The notes beneath the pieces were generated by a model. That model was not told the DNA's origin, searched no databases, and worked only from the letters and a program-made list of their open reading frames with translations. From Tritrichomonas foetus (Eukaryota > Parabasalia > Tritrichomonadida > Tritrichomonadidae), in NCBI GenBank assembly GCA_001839685.1, contig MLAK01000678.1, positions 1 through 56,975 of the forward strand: a DNA stretch of 56,975 bases. The letters run 5' to 3'. Position numbers and translations under genes: made by a program. Shown here piece by piece: positions 9,613 to 19,169 of the stretch. Every line of letters starts with the position of its first letter. Positions within the stretch are counted from its first letter, which is position 1.

Positions 9613-10989
9613 CTACTTTGAAGATGTGGTAATTGCAACACTAATAGTATACATAACAATAGGAGGCAAATCTCCAAGGACTCTTATTCCCATAAATCGA
9701 TTCGATGCTTTGTATAACTTCATGACATTCTTTCCGCTGTTGTCTTCAATGATGAAGTTTTTGGTACTCGGAATTGATTCTTTAATGCCAAGATTAATCA
9801 CATAAGTTCCATCGTTTCCAATCCTAGGAAGAACAGAACGATATATCTTTACATTATTTGGTGGTTGTGAAGACAAGGCAATTCTTGACAAGTCATTTTC
9901 CTTGTTTTTTTCGGTCGTGACTGGAACTGGATTTCCTTCAGCTGGAATAGCCAATTGGAAAGCACGAATAGTTCTATCACTCTTCACATTATGAAGAAAA
10001 GCAAATCCCATTGATTGAAAATATTCATCGTTTTCATTTCGAGTGAGTAATGTGAATCTATACCCACTTTGATGTCGGACAATTAAGCCTTCAAAAGTAG
10101 GTGAATCGATTTCACATGGGAATTTACTACATACGATATGAGTTTTTCCGAATTGTGTATTGGCTGAACGGCATACAAAAACTACATTTTCATTAAGGAT
10201 CATTCTAATTGATCTCTTCCATAAAGATTTGAATGTATTTGATTCATACATAATTATATAATCTTTATTTTCATCAGGTTTCTTTTCGTTTTCAACAACA
10301 GGAGTTTCTACAACTTTTCTCAATTCCCTCTTTTCAATGGTTTCAACATAATTTTTTGAATGAACTTCCTTTTCAGCTGTTTCTTCAATAGCTTTTTCTT
10401 CATTCTCTTTCTTTAGTGAAGAAGATAATGATTCTTGTTTCTCGTTTTGAGTTTTATCTTCGATTTCTTTGATTTTTTCTTCGTTTATCACTTTTGGTTT
10501 TGTGATTCCATATCTCCTTTTGAACTTTGGACTCATATGAACACTTGGTGCACTTGGTGTTGGCCTAATTTTTGTTGGTTCACTAATTCCTTTTGGTGTC
10601 CAATCTTTGGATTTAGCTTTCTTTTTATCTTTTCCAGAATTTGACTGCTTTGAATTTTCCTTTCTGACACTATTTTCATTTGGTTTACTTGATGAATATG
10701 AAGAAGAGTTTGAATCTGAGGATTCTGAATTTGAATCATCTGATTTCATTGTCGGAATTTCGGGCGATGAAGTTGTCTGTTTTGTTGATATTATAGGAAT
10801 AACTTCTGAATCGTCATAACTATCAGAAGAAAAACTCAATTTCTGTCTGTTGATTGGATGATTATTTTTTACTTGACCTCTTCTGATGGGAGCATTTGGG
10901 TGGGATCTATTTCCTTGTCCATATATATCGTTGTGATCTATTTGGATTCTGTTTTTGCATCTGAATGAGGAGATGTCTTCCAAAAACAA
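9613..10989 (-). CDS. Tubby-like C-terminal domain protein, 5' end uncertain
   Basis: The C-terminal half (about residues 245-458) resembles a tubby domain. Its final part reads PSTKNFIIED, then a lysine/leucine strand, then a hydrophobic closing helix, as in the family's PSxKNFQ...AFAI ending. Tubby domains bind phosphoinositides at membranes and often act in cilia. The N-terminal half is low complexity, Ser/Asp/Lys/Glu-rich, with poly-Ser blocks and a charged coiled-coil-like run (about 165-235). The 5' end is a problem. The frame is open to a TTG preceded by a stop, and the first in-frame ATG is only at 10749. A good Inr-plus-ATG (TCATTCAGATG, near 10963) lies in another frame, which closes after about 17 codons. 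A frameshift in the sequence or a hidden splice could explain this. Coordinates give the whole open frame. Confidence 0.65.
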   Translation of the reverse strand: MFLEDISSFRCKNRIQIDHNDIYGQGNRSHPNAPIRRGQVKNNHPINRQKLSFSSDSYDDSEVIPIISTKQTTSSPEIPTMKSDDSNSESSDSNSSSYSSSKPNENSVRKENSKQSNSGKDKKKAKSKDWTPKGISEPTKIRPTPSAPSVHMSPKFKRRYGITKPKVINEEKIKEIEDKTQNEKQESLSSSLKKENEEKAIEETAEKEVHSKNYVETIEKRELRKVVETPVVENEKKPDENKDYIIMYESNTFKSLWKRSIRMILNENVVFVCRSANTQFGKTHIVCSKFPCEIDSPTFEGLIVRHQSGYRFTLLTRNENDEYFQSMGFAFLHNVKSDRTIRAFQLAIPAEGNPVPVTTEKNKENDLSRIALSSQPPNNVKIYRSVLPRIGNDGTYVINLGIKESIPSTKNFIIEDNSGKNVMKLYKASNRFMGIRVLGDLPPIVMYTISVAITTSSK

Positions 10990-11701
10990 TCACCAAATTT
11001 GAATCACAAAAATTCGGGATTTTTGAATTCTGCAACAAAATATTGAATTAGGTGATTGAATAATAAAACAAAATTGAATAATTAATTGCCCTCAGTGTAT
11101 TTCAATTTTCTGTGGGATTTTGAAAAATATCTGTTTATCTATTTTAATCTTCCGAAATATCTTGATTTATGCGAATTTAATTCTAATTTTTTAGGATAAT
11201 ATTGAATTTATTCTATAATTTATATAATAATTTACAATTAAATACCGTGAAAATGTACTATTAATATAATCATACTGTGATATTCGCCATTTTGCAAAAT
11301 CAAGCTAAAGCTAAAGCTTCAATATTATATGTGAAGAAATTCCTCAATGCTTTTATGTATTATGGCAATAAATGATCACTTTAATAATTTTTCAAATATT
11401 GTGAAATTTTTTGTCGAGCACTTTTCCTAATGATTCATGATAGGGCGTTTTGTAATAATAGTGGAAGTAAGTTGGAACCCTTATCTATCAGTTTTTATTG
11501 TATTTGTAAGACATAATGTTTTATCATTGATAAACTGGTTCAAATAATGGAAGAGTTTTATTGAATGAAAATAATAACTTTTTGTGTTTATCGTACTTTC
11601 CATTTTTCGGAAATAGCATGGATATATGACCATATTTTCACAGAAATAGAAATGGCACTTTTCTGACGATTAAAATCAGCTCAAAAAATAAAACATAATA
11701 A
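10990..11701. other. Divergent intergenic region
   Basis: Separates the tubby-like gene and the EGF/IPT gene, which read away from each other. AT-rich, with a small AAGCTAAAGCT-type repeat near 11303. No gene or RNA is visible. Confidence 0.5.
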
Positions 11702-12439
11702 ATGTTTCCCTATTTTTTGATTTTCTTATTTATAAGTCAAATTGCTGCAGAAGTTGAAAATGCAGATTCTGATGATCCCATTATAGATGAAGAAGATGAA
11801 ATTTTCGGCGGGAAAATTATCTGTGAAAACCCCAATACAATTGTTGGCCCAAATAATAAATGTGTTTGTAAGCCAGGTTTCAATCTTGGTGATCCACTTT
11901 CAAAATTTGGTTGTTGGACATGTAACCCTGAATGTCCGCATAATTCATATTGTGAACATCCAGGAACCTGCATTTGCAAGAGAGGCTATAGTGGGAAAAA
12001 TTGTGATCCTATTTATCTTACAATTCTATCATTTCAGCCTAATTTTGGATCATCTGATGGTGGAATTTTTGTTAATGCGAGTTACAACAATGGTGCAAAT
12101 GGCATTCCTGAAAAGGCATATTGTAGATTTGGAAGCGAATATGTCAAAGCTGTTTTGATCACAAATGACACAATTACTTGTGTGATGCCACAAATGCTCG
12201 AAGGTGAATATCGATTCGCTATTTCAATTGATAAAAGATTATGGACAAGTGAAAACCTCATTTTTACTGTCAAAAATAATGGAATATTTTCAAAATATTT
12301 GCCGGTATTAATTATTGGATTCATTATTGTTGTCGTTATTGGTGTTATTGTCTATTTTGCGAATAACACTGGAGTTGTTCTTCCATCAAAAAATGAAAAA
12401 GAATCTTTTCTTAACCAAAAAGATGATCATAGTGTATAA
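11702..12439 (+). CDS. Single-pass surface protein with EGF-like and IPT/TIG domains
   Basis: A 245-residue type I membrane protein. It has an N-terminal signal peptide (MFPYFLIFLFISQIAA), an acidic stretch, and a Cys-rich region at about residues 40-100 whose CPHNSYCEHPGTCICKRGYSG pattern is EGF-like. An IPT/TIG-like beta domain follows (about 105-200; ISFQPNFGSSDGGIFV style opening, CRFG, TCVMPQ). A strong membrane helix (about 203-225) and a 20-residue polar tail complete it. IPT domains with the opening proline/glycine pattern and the two cysteines are typical of plexin/Met-type ectodomains. The same EGF-IPT pairing occurs in protist surface proteins. It probably acts at the cell surface or in the secretory pathway, perhaps in adhesion or sensing. 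The ligand is unknown. Confidence 0.85.
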   Translation: MFPYFLIFLFISQIAAEVENADSDDPIIDEEDEIFGGKIICENPNTIVGPNNKCVCKPGFNLGDPLSKFGCWTCNPECPHNSYCEHPGTCICKRGYSGKNCDPIYLTILSFQPNFGSSDGGIFVNASYNNGANGIPEKAYCRFGSEYVKAVLITNDTITCVMPQMLEGEYRFAISIDKRLWTSENLIFTVKNNGIFSKYLPVLIIGFIIVVVIGVIVYFANNTGVVLPSKNEKESFLNQKDDHSV

Positions 12440-13516
12440 TTTTTTTATTTTTTTCTGTATTAATATAAAAAAAGTTGCTTGCAATTATTTTCCTCTTGTT
12501 TAAATATCAAAATTTTCGTTCGATTCGTTGTTTTTTGTTTTCAGTCGAAACTGATATAGATATCTAGAAGATTCACACAATCTACTTTTGCCCAAAATTC
12601 CCTAAATTATTCCCAAAAAGTCTGAGAGGCAAAGCTGAATTTTTTTTTTGGAAAGTGAGTAAGCGATCTGTATATATACTTATTAGAGTTACTAATTAGG
12701 AAATTCAAGTTTCCTTCAATATATGCCTATTTTTTTAACAGTATTTCGATTATTTTAATGAAATTTAGCATGTTTTTGTTTTTGACAAATCATTGATATT
12801 GACTCATCTTACGTAATACTATCAAAAAGAAGCAAATGAAAATGCATCTTTCGCTAATATCATTTCTAACTAGAGTTTTTGATTAATTTAAGTAACTAAT
12901 TACAACTCTTTGTATTTATTTGGGAGTTTTGGGAAAAAGAGGGTTGCGTAATTGATAATTTTTTCATTAAGTCACAAAATATAGTAAGAAATAGAATATA
13001 TTTATCTTTTCCTTAACAAAGGAATATAATTACCTCCTTATAAAGGTAATTAAAGATTACATTAATATTATCACATCTACCCCAAAAAAATCCTCAAAAC
13101 GTCTGCTCTCATTTAATTACATCAAAATAACAACATACAATAAATTAGATGGTCACATTGTCTTTGACCCAGTGTTTCCCCTCATGATGGATAAATTGAG
13201 ACAAATTTGAAAATCTATTAGAAAAATTTCACCTTCATAGAAACATTTCATAAGAAAAGATTTTATTTACAAAGAAAATTAATTAACCATCATTTTACAG
13301 GAAATTTTGCTTTGACACCATCTTTTCTCGAGAATTGAGGAAATAATTTGTCAATGTATTTTGAAAAAAAAATTGGAGAAAAATTTTTTTTTGATCAGAA
13401 ATTTCCTCAAAAAATCAATTAAAGCCATTTACGCATTCAAAGTCCAGATTTTACCAAATAATCCTGTGAATTATTCTCAAACTTTTTGTGAGAAATACTT
13501 CAGATTTTTTTTTGCA
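12440..13516. other. Intergenic region upstream of the next plus-strand gene
   Basis: About 1.1 kb of AT-rich DNA with no protein-like frame. An open frame entering from 13361 starts at TTG and reads A/T-rich codons, so it is not counted as coding. The promoter of the following gene is at the right edge. Confidence 0.5.
13502..13502 (+). promoter_or_regulatory. Inr-type start site supporting the ATG at 13517
   Basis: TCAGATTTTTTTT directly precedes the chosen start. Taking A as +1 gives a 15-base leader. The position is inside the longer TTG-initiated frame and argues against that extension. Confidence 0.55.
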
Positions 13517-14554
13517 ATGAAAAGACCTACATCTGTTGTCGACATTGTTGACCAAAGCGGGGTTCAACCCCTAAACGAAAAAGCTGCACCAATTTCTCCT
13601 TTCGGTGAAAAAACGAATACGCGCCAATATTTCAAATTCAGATTTTCAGCCGAACTTCCATCGCGATCGCTTTTCAGACAGCAAATGGCGCCCATCAAAA
13701 AGAGGCCCACAACAACCTCTCGACTAGTCGAAAAAACATCTCGCGAATTGGAAAACACACATATGGATACCGTTTTTCCACCCTCTATTCATGTTCTACC
13801 TGAAGAAAAGCAGATAATAGCTCGTGCACCATGTTTGGTCCATGGCACACTTTTTAGGGAGAAGCATAAATCGTTAAATTCCATAAATTCTTATTATGTG
13901 AATACTTTTGAGAAAAGAATGAATGGAAACACTTTTTATGAACAAAATAATTCACCTAATAAAAATACAACAACTCCTGCAAATCATTTCCATCCAAAAA
14001 ACAGCAGTCTGTTAAATGAAACACTACAGAAAGGTGAAAATAGTGAAGATCAAAATAAATACTTTGATGAATCTGCACCATCATACTATACACCATCATT
14101 TGTCCAACAAAGACATGAATTTGAACAATTGCAATTAAGACAAGAAAAATTATTCCAAAAGTTTACCCTGAATCAAACATGGGATCCGAAAAAGGCAAAT
14201 GAAATGCGCAAACGCAGGCATGTTTCATCTTCATCAATTTATGATATTGATTACTACGCTGGAAATTATGAGAGCAATTTTGAAAGAAAAACGAAGCCCA
14301 AAGAATCAAGTACAAAAACACTCAAAAATGATCAAACTTGTCAGAAAAGTTCAAACAATAGAATTTCAGTCAATTTCAATGAATCAAATAAAGAAAAAGA
14401 TGATGACAAAAAGAAAAATGCAGTAATTGTCAATGATGAACCACATGAGCACATTTTTGAGACAATTGAAGTAAGTAATATTGGACCTCATCTTCAATTA
14501 AATAATCCGAAACCATTTGTCTATCACGCACCAAATGTGTCTGTCCTAGAATAG
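13517..14554 (+). CDS. Unknown hydrophilic protein
   Basis: A 345-residue protein with no family that I recognise. It starts MKRPTSVVDIVDQSG and is polar throughout: Asn, Lys, Ser and Glu-rich, without signal peptide or membrane segment. There is a short Gln/Glu/Leu-rich helix around residues 200-225 (QRHEFEQLQLRQEKLFQKF), followed by a MRKRRHVSSSS basic motif and a long Lys/Asn/Ser stretch. It ends in a hydrophobic PFVYHAPNVSVLE. Most of the chain is probably disordered, with one short coiled-coil segment. I moved the start from the TTG at 13361 to this ATG because an Inr lies 15 bases upstream and composition turns protein-like here. It could be a cytoskeletal or regulatory protein, but nothing in the sequence decides this. 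Confidence 0.7.
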   Translation: MKRPTSVVDIVDQSGVQPLNEKAAPISPFGEKTNTRQYFKFRFSAELPSRSLFRQQMAPIKKRPTTTSRLVEKTSRELENTHMDTVFPPSIHVLPEEKQIIARAPCLVHGTLFREKHKSLNSINSYYVNTFEKRMNGNTFYEQNNSPNKNTTTPANHFHPKNSSLLNETLQKGENSEDQNKYFDESAPSYYTPSFVQQRHEFEQLQLRQEKLFQKFTLNQTWDPKKANEMRKRRHVSSSSIYDIDYYAGNYESNFERKTKPKESSTKTLKNDQTCQKSSNNRISVNFNESNKEKDDDKKKNAVIVNDEPHEHIFETIEVSNIGPHLQLNNPKPFVYHAPNVSVLE

Positions 14555-14721
14555 AATTTTTTCAAACTTTTATAGAATTTTAATATGTTTTTAAAATAAA
14601 TAACATGTATTTAAATGTAGTATATATGTACTTAAAGTTTTATTGAATTTATATCATATATCATATAAATATGTGAACATTATCAATTTATTTTGTGTCA
14701 TTTCAATTGTTTCTTGAAACA

Positions 14722-14901
14722 TTATATAAGCTTAGAGATATGTATAGAGCATTGTCTTTTTAGAGAAATTTGACGTTCATTCGGAATGTCTCTGAGTTCA
14801 AATGTTGCTAAACCTTCAAAATAAAATGAGATTAGAAATGTACATGCAGGTAAACAATATTTAATAATAAACATCACTGATTGAGTAGGATTCATTACCA
14901 T
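14722..14901 (-). CDS. Possible 59-residue membrane microprotein
   Basis: A short frame beginning MVMNPTQSVMF, with a hydrophobic segment (about residues 8-27, FIIKYCLPACTFLISFYF) followed by a polar, basic tail that ends SIHISKLI. The local DNA is a little less AT-rich than its surroundings, and a TCACACTG Inr-like motif lies just upstream of the ATG. It sits between the ends of a convergent pair, 68 bases from the stop of the coiled-coil gene. I match it to no known small membrane subunit, and it may be chance. Confidence 0.25.
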   Translation of the reverse strand: MVMNPTQSVMFIIKYCLPACTFLISFYFEGLATFELRDIPNERQISLKRQCSIHISKLI

Positions 14902-14969
14902 GTTTACAGTGTGAAATACAAACAATAATTATACTAAATGCATATTCATACATATGGATGTATTCTGAT

Positions 14970-15827
14970 TTAACCTTTCTCAGCAATTGAAGAAATTTGA
15001 TTCATAAGTTCTTGAAATTGAGATGAAACACTTTTCCTTGAAGAATAATTAGAATAATTTACCATCAGAATTCCCCTTATCTTTTCTAATTCTTCATCAG
15101 CTTCACTTCTATTTTCATAAAACGAATTTGATGATTCTTTCAAGATTTTCACTTTTTTAGATAGTTTTGAATTTGAGTTTTTCAATTTCGTGATTTCGTC
15201 TTCCAAAATTGAAACTGTTTTATAAACAGGAAGACTTTCTTCATAGTTTGAAAGTTGAATTTTTAGTGCATCATTGATTTCAGTGAGTGCTTCACATTTT
15301 GAATTCATTTCTTGAATTTTTATTTTTAATATTTGTTCATTATTTTGACTAGCTGTTAATTTTGATCTTAATTCACGATTTTCTTTTTTTGATGCAGAGA
15401 GTTGAGCTTGAAGTGATTTAATTTGTTCTGATTTGGATTGAAACTTTTTTGAAAGTGTATCACAAATATCAGAAGTAGCTCTTTTTGGGTGACTTTCATA
15501 TTCGTCATAATCAAAATAATCTATTTTCTTTAATTGAGTACTCAAGCTTTGATTCATTCTTTCAATTGAACTAATTTTTTCATTTGTACTTATACTTTGA
15601 TGAGAATGATGATGTCTATTAGAATATTTTGATTTTGGTGTTTTAATGGGACTTATTGAATGAATATGTTGAACTGAGTTCATTGTTAATTGATCTCTTA
15701 ATTGAGAATTTTCATTTTTTAATGCTTTTACTTCTTTTAAATAGGATTGCAAACAGTTTTCATATGCTGAGTCTGAGGGGTGAGAAAAAGACTCATCTTC
15801 ATTCATTCTTGATTGACGGAGAAGCAT
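14970..15827 (-). CDS. Coiled-coil protein
   Basis: A 285-residue protein made largely of predicted coiled coil. After a polar N-terminus there is a heptad-rich helix at residues 30-50, a His/Ser/Lys-rich linker, then long heptad blocks from about 85 to 245. Examples are SKKFQSKSEQIKSLQAQLSA, LKIKIQEMNSKCEALTEI and LEDEITKLKNSNSKLSKKV. No globular domain, signal or membrane segment is visible. Such proteins are common in trichomonad cytoskeleton, centrosome or flagellar structures, but no specific role follows. The ATG lies only 36 bases from the ATG of the divergent BTB gene, so the two must share a very compact bidirectional promoter. A TCATTATC Inr-like motif falls between them. Confidence 0.8.
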   Translation of the reverse strand: MLLRQSRMNEDESFSHPSDSAYENCLQSYLKEVKALKNENSQLRDQLTMNSVQHIHSISPIKTPKSKYSNRHHHSHQSISTNEKISSIERMNQSLSTQLKKIDYFDYDEYESHPKRATSDICDTLSKKFQSKSEQIKSLQAQLSASKKENRELRSKLTASQNNEQILKIKIQEMNSKCEALTEINDALKIQLSNYEESLPVYKTVSILEDEITKLKNSNSKLSKKVKILKESSNSFYENRSEADEELEKIRGILMVNYSNYSSRKSVSSQFQELMNQISSIAEKG

Positions 15828-15863
15828 TTTAGATAATGATGGAGACCGTTTAATATCGAATAC
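15828..15863. promoter_or_regulatory. 36-bp bidirectional promoter region
   Basis: Two divergent ATGs lie only 36 bases apart. On the minus strand TCATTATCTAAA precedes the coiled-coil ATG. On the plus strand a TCGAATAC motif lies just before the BTB-gene ATG. Either leaders are extremely short or the two transcripts begin inside each other's coding region. Confidence 0.5.
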
Positions 15864-17201
15864 ATGAATTCTATAGAATTGAGTTTGTTTGATGAACGTT
15901 TAATTTTAGGAATGATGAATGAAAATCACGCAGAAAATGAATTGTTTCTTTCATCGAAGGGATTAAAAAATATCATATTTGATGAAGAATTAAATGAACA
16001 GAATGGATTCACATTCATTGTGAATAACAATATGTATCAGACAACCAAAATTTTTGCTGATTTTATTTCTCCAATTATTTCAAAAGTTCATCAAATTGAT
16101 CGAATATATGATACATTTGAAATTAATGTACCATTTGATGATGCATTTTCAGAATTCATTAATCTTTCAATCGGAAAAAAAATGACTATCAACAATAAAA
16201 ATTATCATTTTATTAAATATGTGTCTGAGAAACTTGGAAATGAAGAATTACATGAATATTTTCAAGAAAATAAGCATGTCGAACTAACAATCGATAATGT
16301 TTTTGATGTGTTGACTATCAAGAAAATGAACAAAGTTTCTTATAATGATGAAATTTCTTTTCTAGCTTCACATTTTTTCGAAATTGATGAAAAAAAAGTC
16401 GCTGAATTATCATATGATGATATTAATAGTATCTTAGTTCATCCAAATTTAAGGACACAATCAGAAGATTCTCTTTTTGACTTTGTAAATGAGCTGGCCA
16501 CTCAAAATTCCCATTATTTTGGCTTATTCGAAAATATTGAATTTTGTTATTTATCAAATTCTAAAATTCGCGTATTTTTAGATAATTCCAATGTTGAAAA
16601 TATGAATTCTGGTGTATGGAAAGCGATTTCTAAAAGATTGCTTTTAACTAAAGAAAATCTCCTTCAAAGAACTTATTATAAAAAATCAATATCAATTAAA
16701 TTTAATGAAAATGAGCCATTAAATGGAGTTTTTAGTTACTTAACAAATCTATATAAAACAAAGATTGCTAGAAATCATATTATCAATGTTATACCATCTT
16801 CATGTAATGGAAAGGAACCAGAAGAAATTGTTGATTCGCCTACACCAATTGTTTTTCAAACAGATGATAAACCAAATTCATGGCTGGCATTTGATTTTAA
16901 TAATTTTAAATTATGTCCGACTTCATATTCATTACAATCATATTATTTAGGAAAACCTGGTTTCTCTAATCCAAGAAACTGGATATTGGAAGGATCTAAC
17001 GATGGAAGGTATTGGTCAACTATTGATACAGAAGAAGATAATGCCGTATTAAATGGTAAAAATGTTGTTAAAAATTTCATAGTAAATTGTGATGAAAGTT
17101 TCAAACTTTTCCGAATCCGTCAGACTGGTAAAAACTGGGCAGGAAAGGATCAACTAACTCTTTCGAAAGTTGAATTCTTTGGTGAGCTATTCCAAATTTA
17201 A
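15864..17201 (+). CDS. BTB-BACK-F5/8 type C domain protein
   Basis: A 445-residue protein with the domain order of a large trichomonad family. An N-terminal BTB/POZ-like part (about residues 45-125; the region reading FTFIVNNNMYQTTKIFADFISP) is followed by a BACK-like all-helical segment (about 135-240). A C-terminal F5/8 type C (discoidin-like) domain occupies about 290-443. The last domain shows the family hallmarks SWLAFDFNNFKLCPTSYSL, NWILEGSNDGRYWSTID, and the closing FRIRQTGKNWAGKDQLTLSKVEFFG. BTB/BACK proteins usually serve as Cullin-3 adaptors, and the F5/8C domain would bind a ligand. In this organism the combination is cytosolic and of unknown substrate. No signal peptide is present. 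Confidence 0.88.
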   Translation: MNSIELSLFDERLILGMMNENHAENELFLSSKGLKNIIFDEELNEQNGFTFIVNNNMYQTTKIFADFISPIISKVHQIDRIYDTFEINVPFDDAFSEFINLSIGKKMTINNKNYHFIKYVSEKLGNEELHEYFQENKHVELTIDNVFDVLTIKKMNKVSYNDEISFLASHFFEIDEKKVAELSYDDINSILVHPNLRTQSEDSLFDFVNELATQNSHYFGLFENIEFCYLSNSKIRVFLDNSNVENMNSGVWKAISKRLLLTKENLLQRTYYKKSISIKFNENEPLNGVFSYLTNLYKTKIARNHIINVIPSSCNGKEPEEIVDSPTPIVFQTDDKPNSWLAFDFNNFKLCPTSYSLQSYYLGKPGFSNPRNWILEGSNDGRYWSTIDTEEDNAVLNGKNVVKNFIVNCDESFKLFRIRQTGKNWAGKDQLTLSKVEFFGELFQI

Positions 17202-17480
17202 TTATTTAGAATAAATATTTGTGTATCACAACATGATAACAATTTTTTAATTCAATACTCCTTTAATAATAATTTTATATAGTGTGATATTATTCTCAGA
17301 TGCTGAATATCAATTTTTCTTTAAAAAATATCGCTTTCTATGATTATGATTCACAAAGAACATTTTTTATTTAATAGCATTCACAAGAACAATATATGAC
17401 ACAATAATATAGTTTATTAACAAAAAGGAGAAATATATCCTCTGATTGTAATAATACCAATAACCAAAAATAGGAGAAAA

Positions 17481-19169
17481 TTATTGGATATTTATAATCT
17501 TCATCATCTTTTTAGCTTGTTCTTCAGTCCATACTCGAAGAGGATGTGCTTCTGTGTTAAAAACATATTGGGAAAGAGGAATTACGTCTGATGACGAAAA
17601 CAATAAATATAAGTATTTCAAAGTTTCTGCTAAAAAGTAGGAATCCTGGATATCAATATGCTCAATTGGAATTTTATTAACATGCTTGATTGTTGCATAA
17701 CCATTTTGTAGTTTGCAATACTTTTCAATATTTTGGAAAATTTCATAACCAAAATCACGATACTTCTGGAGTCCCGTTAGCCTATACATATAAAAAATTG
17801 ATTCGATAGTTTCAGGACGTAGCTGATACTTCCAATCTGTTCCATTCGGAATTATATTATAAAAATTGACAATTTCTGGCATGAATCCTGTAGAACAATT
17901 TCTGTAAAGCTTCATATATGTTTCAACGAGTTCTGCAGCGAGATTTAAATGTTCAACACTTCTTGGATTGTTTTTAACAGTTCCAATGGCAATCATGCCA
18001 CCTGCAAAGGTAACCAGATGTGACATAAGATGTAAAATTTTCCCATTGCGCCCAATTCTTGCCAAATATGTATAATTTGATCCATCAGGAGCAGGCTTTC
18101 TTTGGAGAAGTCGTTTTTCAATGCTCTCTGTAGTCAGCAGATACTTTTCAAGATACTTAGTCTGAGTTCCACTCGTCATTAAATATAATTTAATGAGATA
18201 TTCATAAAACGAATCAGACATGCTATCGACTGAATATATAAATCCATGAGGTCTTCCAGACTCTGTGTTAACTCTTTCTGGATACAATCCATCATTTGGA
18301 TACAAATGGAATAAATATTTGTGTATTTTCGCTGCTTTTTTGGCAAATCGTTGATCACCAGTTAAAAGTGATAAAGTGTAAAACTCAAGCTGTATTGAAC
18401 CTATGTCTGAAAGTAAGCATTCAACTCTACCTTGAGGAATTGATTTTCCATCTTCAGTAAAGTATCCAAAAGTTCTGAAAAATCCAGTTTTTTTTGTAAA
18501 AAGTGGTAAAATACGCTCAGCAATTTGATAAGCTCTATTAAGGAAAAGTTTGTCACCTGTCATTTGATAGGTACTTAAAAAACCACCGACATGCCTAATA
18601 ATGATTTCAAACACAGAAAAATTTCCAACAAATTTGAAATCTTTTTCTATCCATTCACGTGCAATTTGGAATTCATCTTCAAGGCCCATAATCAAAAGAG
18701 TGTCAAGTGAATCAGAAATTGACAGCCCACCACTAAAAACATTCTTCCCTTTTCTGGAAATTGGTTGGAGGAAGTCATGCCCCCAACTGTACTTCTTATA
18801 ATTGTTCCATGCAAATAAAAATGCATTTTTTATTTCCATTTTCCTTTTTTTGTCTTCCTTCAGTTTTGGAAATGGATTTGAATACAATTTGCTACAAGAA
18901 GCATAATTCTCATATGTTTTTTGAAGATTTGGATTTTCCTCAATATAACTCAAAAATGACATTTTTTGGTGATCTTTAAATCTGTGCAAAGCATAAAGTG
19001 TGAAGAGTGTGGTTGCTATTAGTGTATTCATAATGAAAGAATAAATTAATTTTTCTCTGTTAAAACGTTTCCTTGTTTGGTAATTCATCATGAATTTAAT
19101 TGAGATACCGATAGAATTTCTATAAACTTTTTGTATTCCAAATTTGTCATTGTGTCTTCTATTCAACAT
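17481..19169 (-). CDS. GH47 alpha-1,2-mannosidase, type II membrane protein
   Basis: A 562-residue class I alpha-mannosidase that trims alpha-1,2-mannose from N-glycans in the ER/Golgi. A short basic cytosolic tail precedes a membrane anchor (about residues 41-62), then a stem and the catalytic barrel. Landmarks are AWNNYKKYSWGHDFLQPISRK, GLSISDSLDTLLIMGL, FEIIIRHVGGFLSTYQMTGD (first catalytic Glu), SMSDSFYEYLIKLY (catalytic Asp), LRPETIESIFYMYRLTG (second Glu), and the calcium-binding FNTEAHPL near the end. All key residues are present, so an active enzyme is expected. It could be an ER/Golgi trimming mannosidase or an EDEM-like protein in quality control; the intact motifs favour the former. 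A second ATG pair at 19091 and 19088 would give a cleaner short tail. The start is not settled. Confidence 0.93.
   Translation of the reverse strand: MLNRRHNDKFGIQKVYRNSIGISIKFMMNYQTRKRFNREKLIYSFIMNTLIATTLFTLYALHRFKDHQKMSFLSYIEENPNLQKTYENYASCSKLYSNPFPKLKEDKKRKMEIKNAFLFAWNNYKKYSWGHDFLQPISRKGKNVFSGGLSISDSLDTLLIMGLEDEFQIAREWIEKDFKFVGNFSVFEIIIRHVGGFLSTYQMTGDKLFLNRAYQIAERILPLFTKKTGFFRTFGYFTEDGKSIPQGRVECLLSDIGSIQLEFYTLSLLTGDQRFAKKAAKIHKYLFHLYPNDGLYPERVNTESGRPHGFIYSVDSMSDSFYEYLIKLYLMTSGTQTKYLEKYLLTTESIEKRLLQRKPAPDGSNYTYLARIGRNGKILHLMSHLVTFAGGMIAIGTVKNNPRSVEHLNLAAELVETYMKLYRNCSTGFMPEIVNFYNIIPNGTDWKYQLRPETIESIFYMYRLTGLQKYRDFGYEIFQNIEKYCKLQNGYATIKHVNKIPIEHIDIQDSYFLAETLKYLYLLFSSSDVIPLSQYVFNTEAHPLRVWTEEQAKKMMKIINIQ

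Noticed and set aside
13361..13516. 52-codon upstream extension of the unknown gene at 13517
   Set aside because: It begins at TTG, is Lys/Phe/Asn-rich like random AT DNA, and contains an Inr just before the better ATG.
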